DNA of 64,000 bases, taken from positions 3,051,501 through 3,115,500 of the forward strand of contig SMMW01000576.1 of the NCBI GenBank assembly GCA_004794655.1, read 5' to 3'. Positions within the stretch are counted from its first letter, which is position 1. Every line of letters starts with the position of its first letter. The notes under the pieces are model-generated. The model was not told where the DNA came from, made no database searches, and saw nothing but the letters and a program-made list of their open reading frames with translations. Below, one piece after another: positions 62,936-64,000 of this stretch. This DNA is from Marisa cornuarietis. Taxonomy: Eukaryota; Mollusca; Gastropoda; Architaenioglossa; Ampullariidae. The translations under genes were made by a program, and so were the position numbers.

Positions 62936-64000
62936 CTGCACGACCAATTCAATGAAGGATTTAAAATGTCTATTTTCTGTGTTCAGTTTCTGATTCTGTC
63001 CAAACAATAATCCTTAAAAACTTCAGTCTGAATAAGATATAATTGAAAAATGTTAGTATTTAAAAAAAAAGATAAGTGAAGAACATTTCCTAAATAAAAC
63101 TAACCTCTGATGAAACTTTCTCACATGAAACTGCATGGTATATAAAAAAAAAGCTGAAACTGGGTGTAACACGTGTATCTAATAATTAATATCACTTAAC
63201 ACTTTATTATAGCATACTGCTACAACAAGAGAGCAACCTGCTCCAAAATCCAATGGTCGCCTAATCACAATTATGCATGGAATTTAAAACAGTAAAACCA
63301 CTTATATTTATAAAGAGGTTCTTCAACCGACTGACTTTTCTCTTTAACATAATATGAGCTGGTAAAGCCTAAAGGTGTACCAGAGTACAATTTCTTTCGA
63401 AATGACTTTGGTTAATCCCACTATAAAATACTACTTCCCAAAATCTGAATGTACAAGCACCATCCATTCCTGAAAATGTACAGATTCTCTCAGATTATAG
63501 AAAACAGTAAGTAGGGTGAGCTCAGTACTATGCTATGGAAACAATTGTGCATTTTGCTTTTTCTTATATATTTACAGCCTGCTGAGATTTACAATTTTTA
63601 GATTTCTTTCTAAATTTTGATTCCATTCTCATCATAGCTATACTCTCAGAAAACCATCTGAACTTTTATCTACTCATTATCTATTTATGATCACATCCTA
63701 TGCTAGACACTCGTCAGAAGTGAGACATGAGGTACTAACAGCCTGTAACTAGGTTTTGACAGTGTTATCTCTATTTTTTGGAAAAACAAGAAAACATTGC
63801 ACCACATCACCCATCTAGCAAGCTCTCAAAAGGCTGGGAAACTATAAGTGGTAAATGAGCTACTCGGTTGTGATTAAAGGACATGATTTGTCTGTTATCT
63901 GTAAATGCTACATTACAATCATTGAATTATACTTGAATTTCAAGCAGGTGTTATCTACTAGTTCAACAAGAATTTTAGTGGAGCAAATTTGTTGCAAAAA
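62936..64000. other. TESK-like gene upstream intron; no exon seen
   Basis: This is AT-rich, CpG-poor sequence upstream of the catalytic-lysine exon. It was searched for a minus-strand exon encoding the glycine-rich loop and none was found, so the 5' exons and promoter are probably beyond the right edge. Confidence 0.5.

Noticed and set aside
62936..64000. Search for the 5' TESK exon with the glycine-rich loop
   Set aside because: No minus-strand segment with a GxGxF-like block between plausible splice sites was found.

Overview
The window is animal nuclear DNA. It is AT-rich, its genes are split by GT-AG introns, and it carries degraded LINEs, tRNA-derived SINEs, MITE-like foldbacks and microsatellites. 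The gene set (ERCC8, RCL1, CWC27, HDAC3 and a TESK-type kinase) and the style of the repeats (L2-like LINEs with ATT tails, tRNA-headed SINEs) suggest a lophotrochozoan, most likely a marine mollusc such as a gastropod. That placement is inference. No bacterial, plasmid, phage or CRISPR feature was seen.

Five protein-coding genes were reconstructed exon by exon from conserved protein blocks and splice sites whose phases join correctly. They alternate in strand: RCL1 (minus, 5' part only, 1-2576), ERCC8/CSA (plus, 2890-5207), HDAC3 (minus, 12146 down to 5949), CWC27 (plus, 12324-19838) and a TESK1/2-like kinase (minus, 62935 down to 27360, N-terminus outside the window). The result is two head-to-head pairs, RCL1/ERCC8 with 313 bp between start codons and HDAC3/CWC27 with 177 bp. 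There are also two tail-to-tail pairs, ERCC8/HDAC3 with opposed AATAAA signals 18 bp apart and CWC27/TESK with about 7.5 kb between stops.

Left third (1-20 kb): compact housekeeping genes for ribosome biogenesis, transcription-coupled repair, chromatin deacetylation and splicing. The introns hold L2 and RTE-like LINE relics, SINEs and one clear MITE. Middle (20-39 kb): the CpG-poor, ORF-free CWC27/TESK tail-to-tail interval, then the 3' exons of TESK. Right (39-62.8 kb): two introns of 13-14 kb on either side of a 49-nt TESK exon. This part is visibly richer in CG dinucleotides and in repeats: an RTE-like LINE with a 187-codon open frame, three L2 copies, SINEs, two MITE/foldback elements and three minisatellites.

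All five genes act mainly in the nucleus or in signalling and do not form a pathway. What links them is layout: shared promoters and abutting 3' ends. No unmistakably new molecular system was found. The points most worth following are the two bidirectional promoters, the overlapping 3' ends, the Lys/Glu expansion of CWC27, and the CpG-rich domain around the isolated TESK exon.
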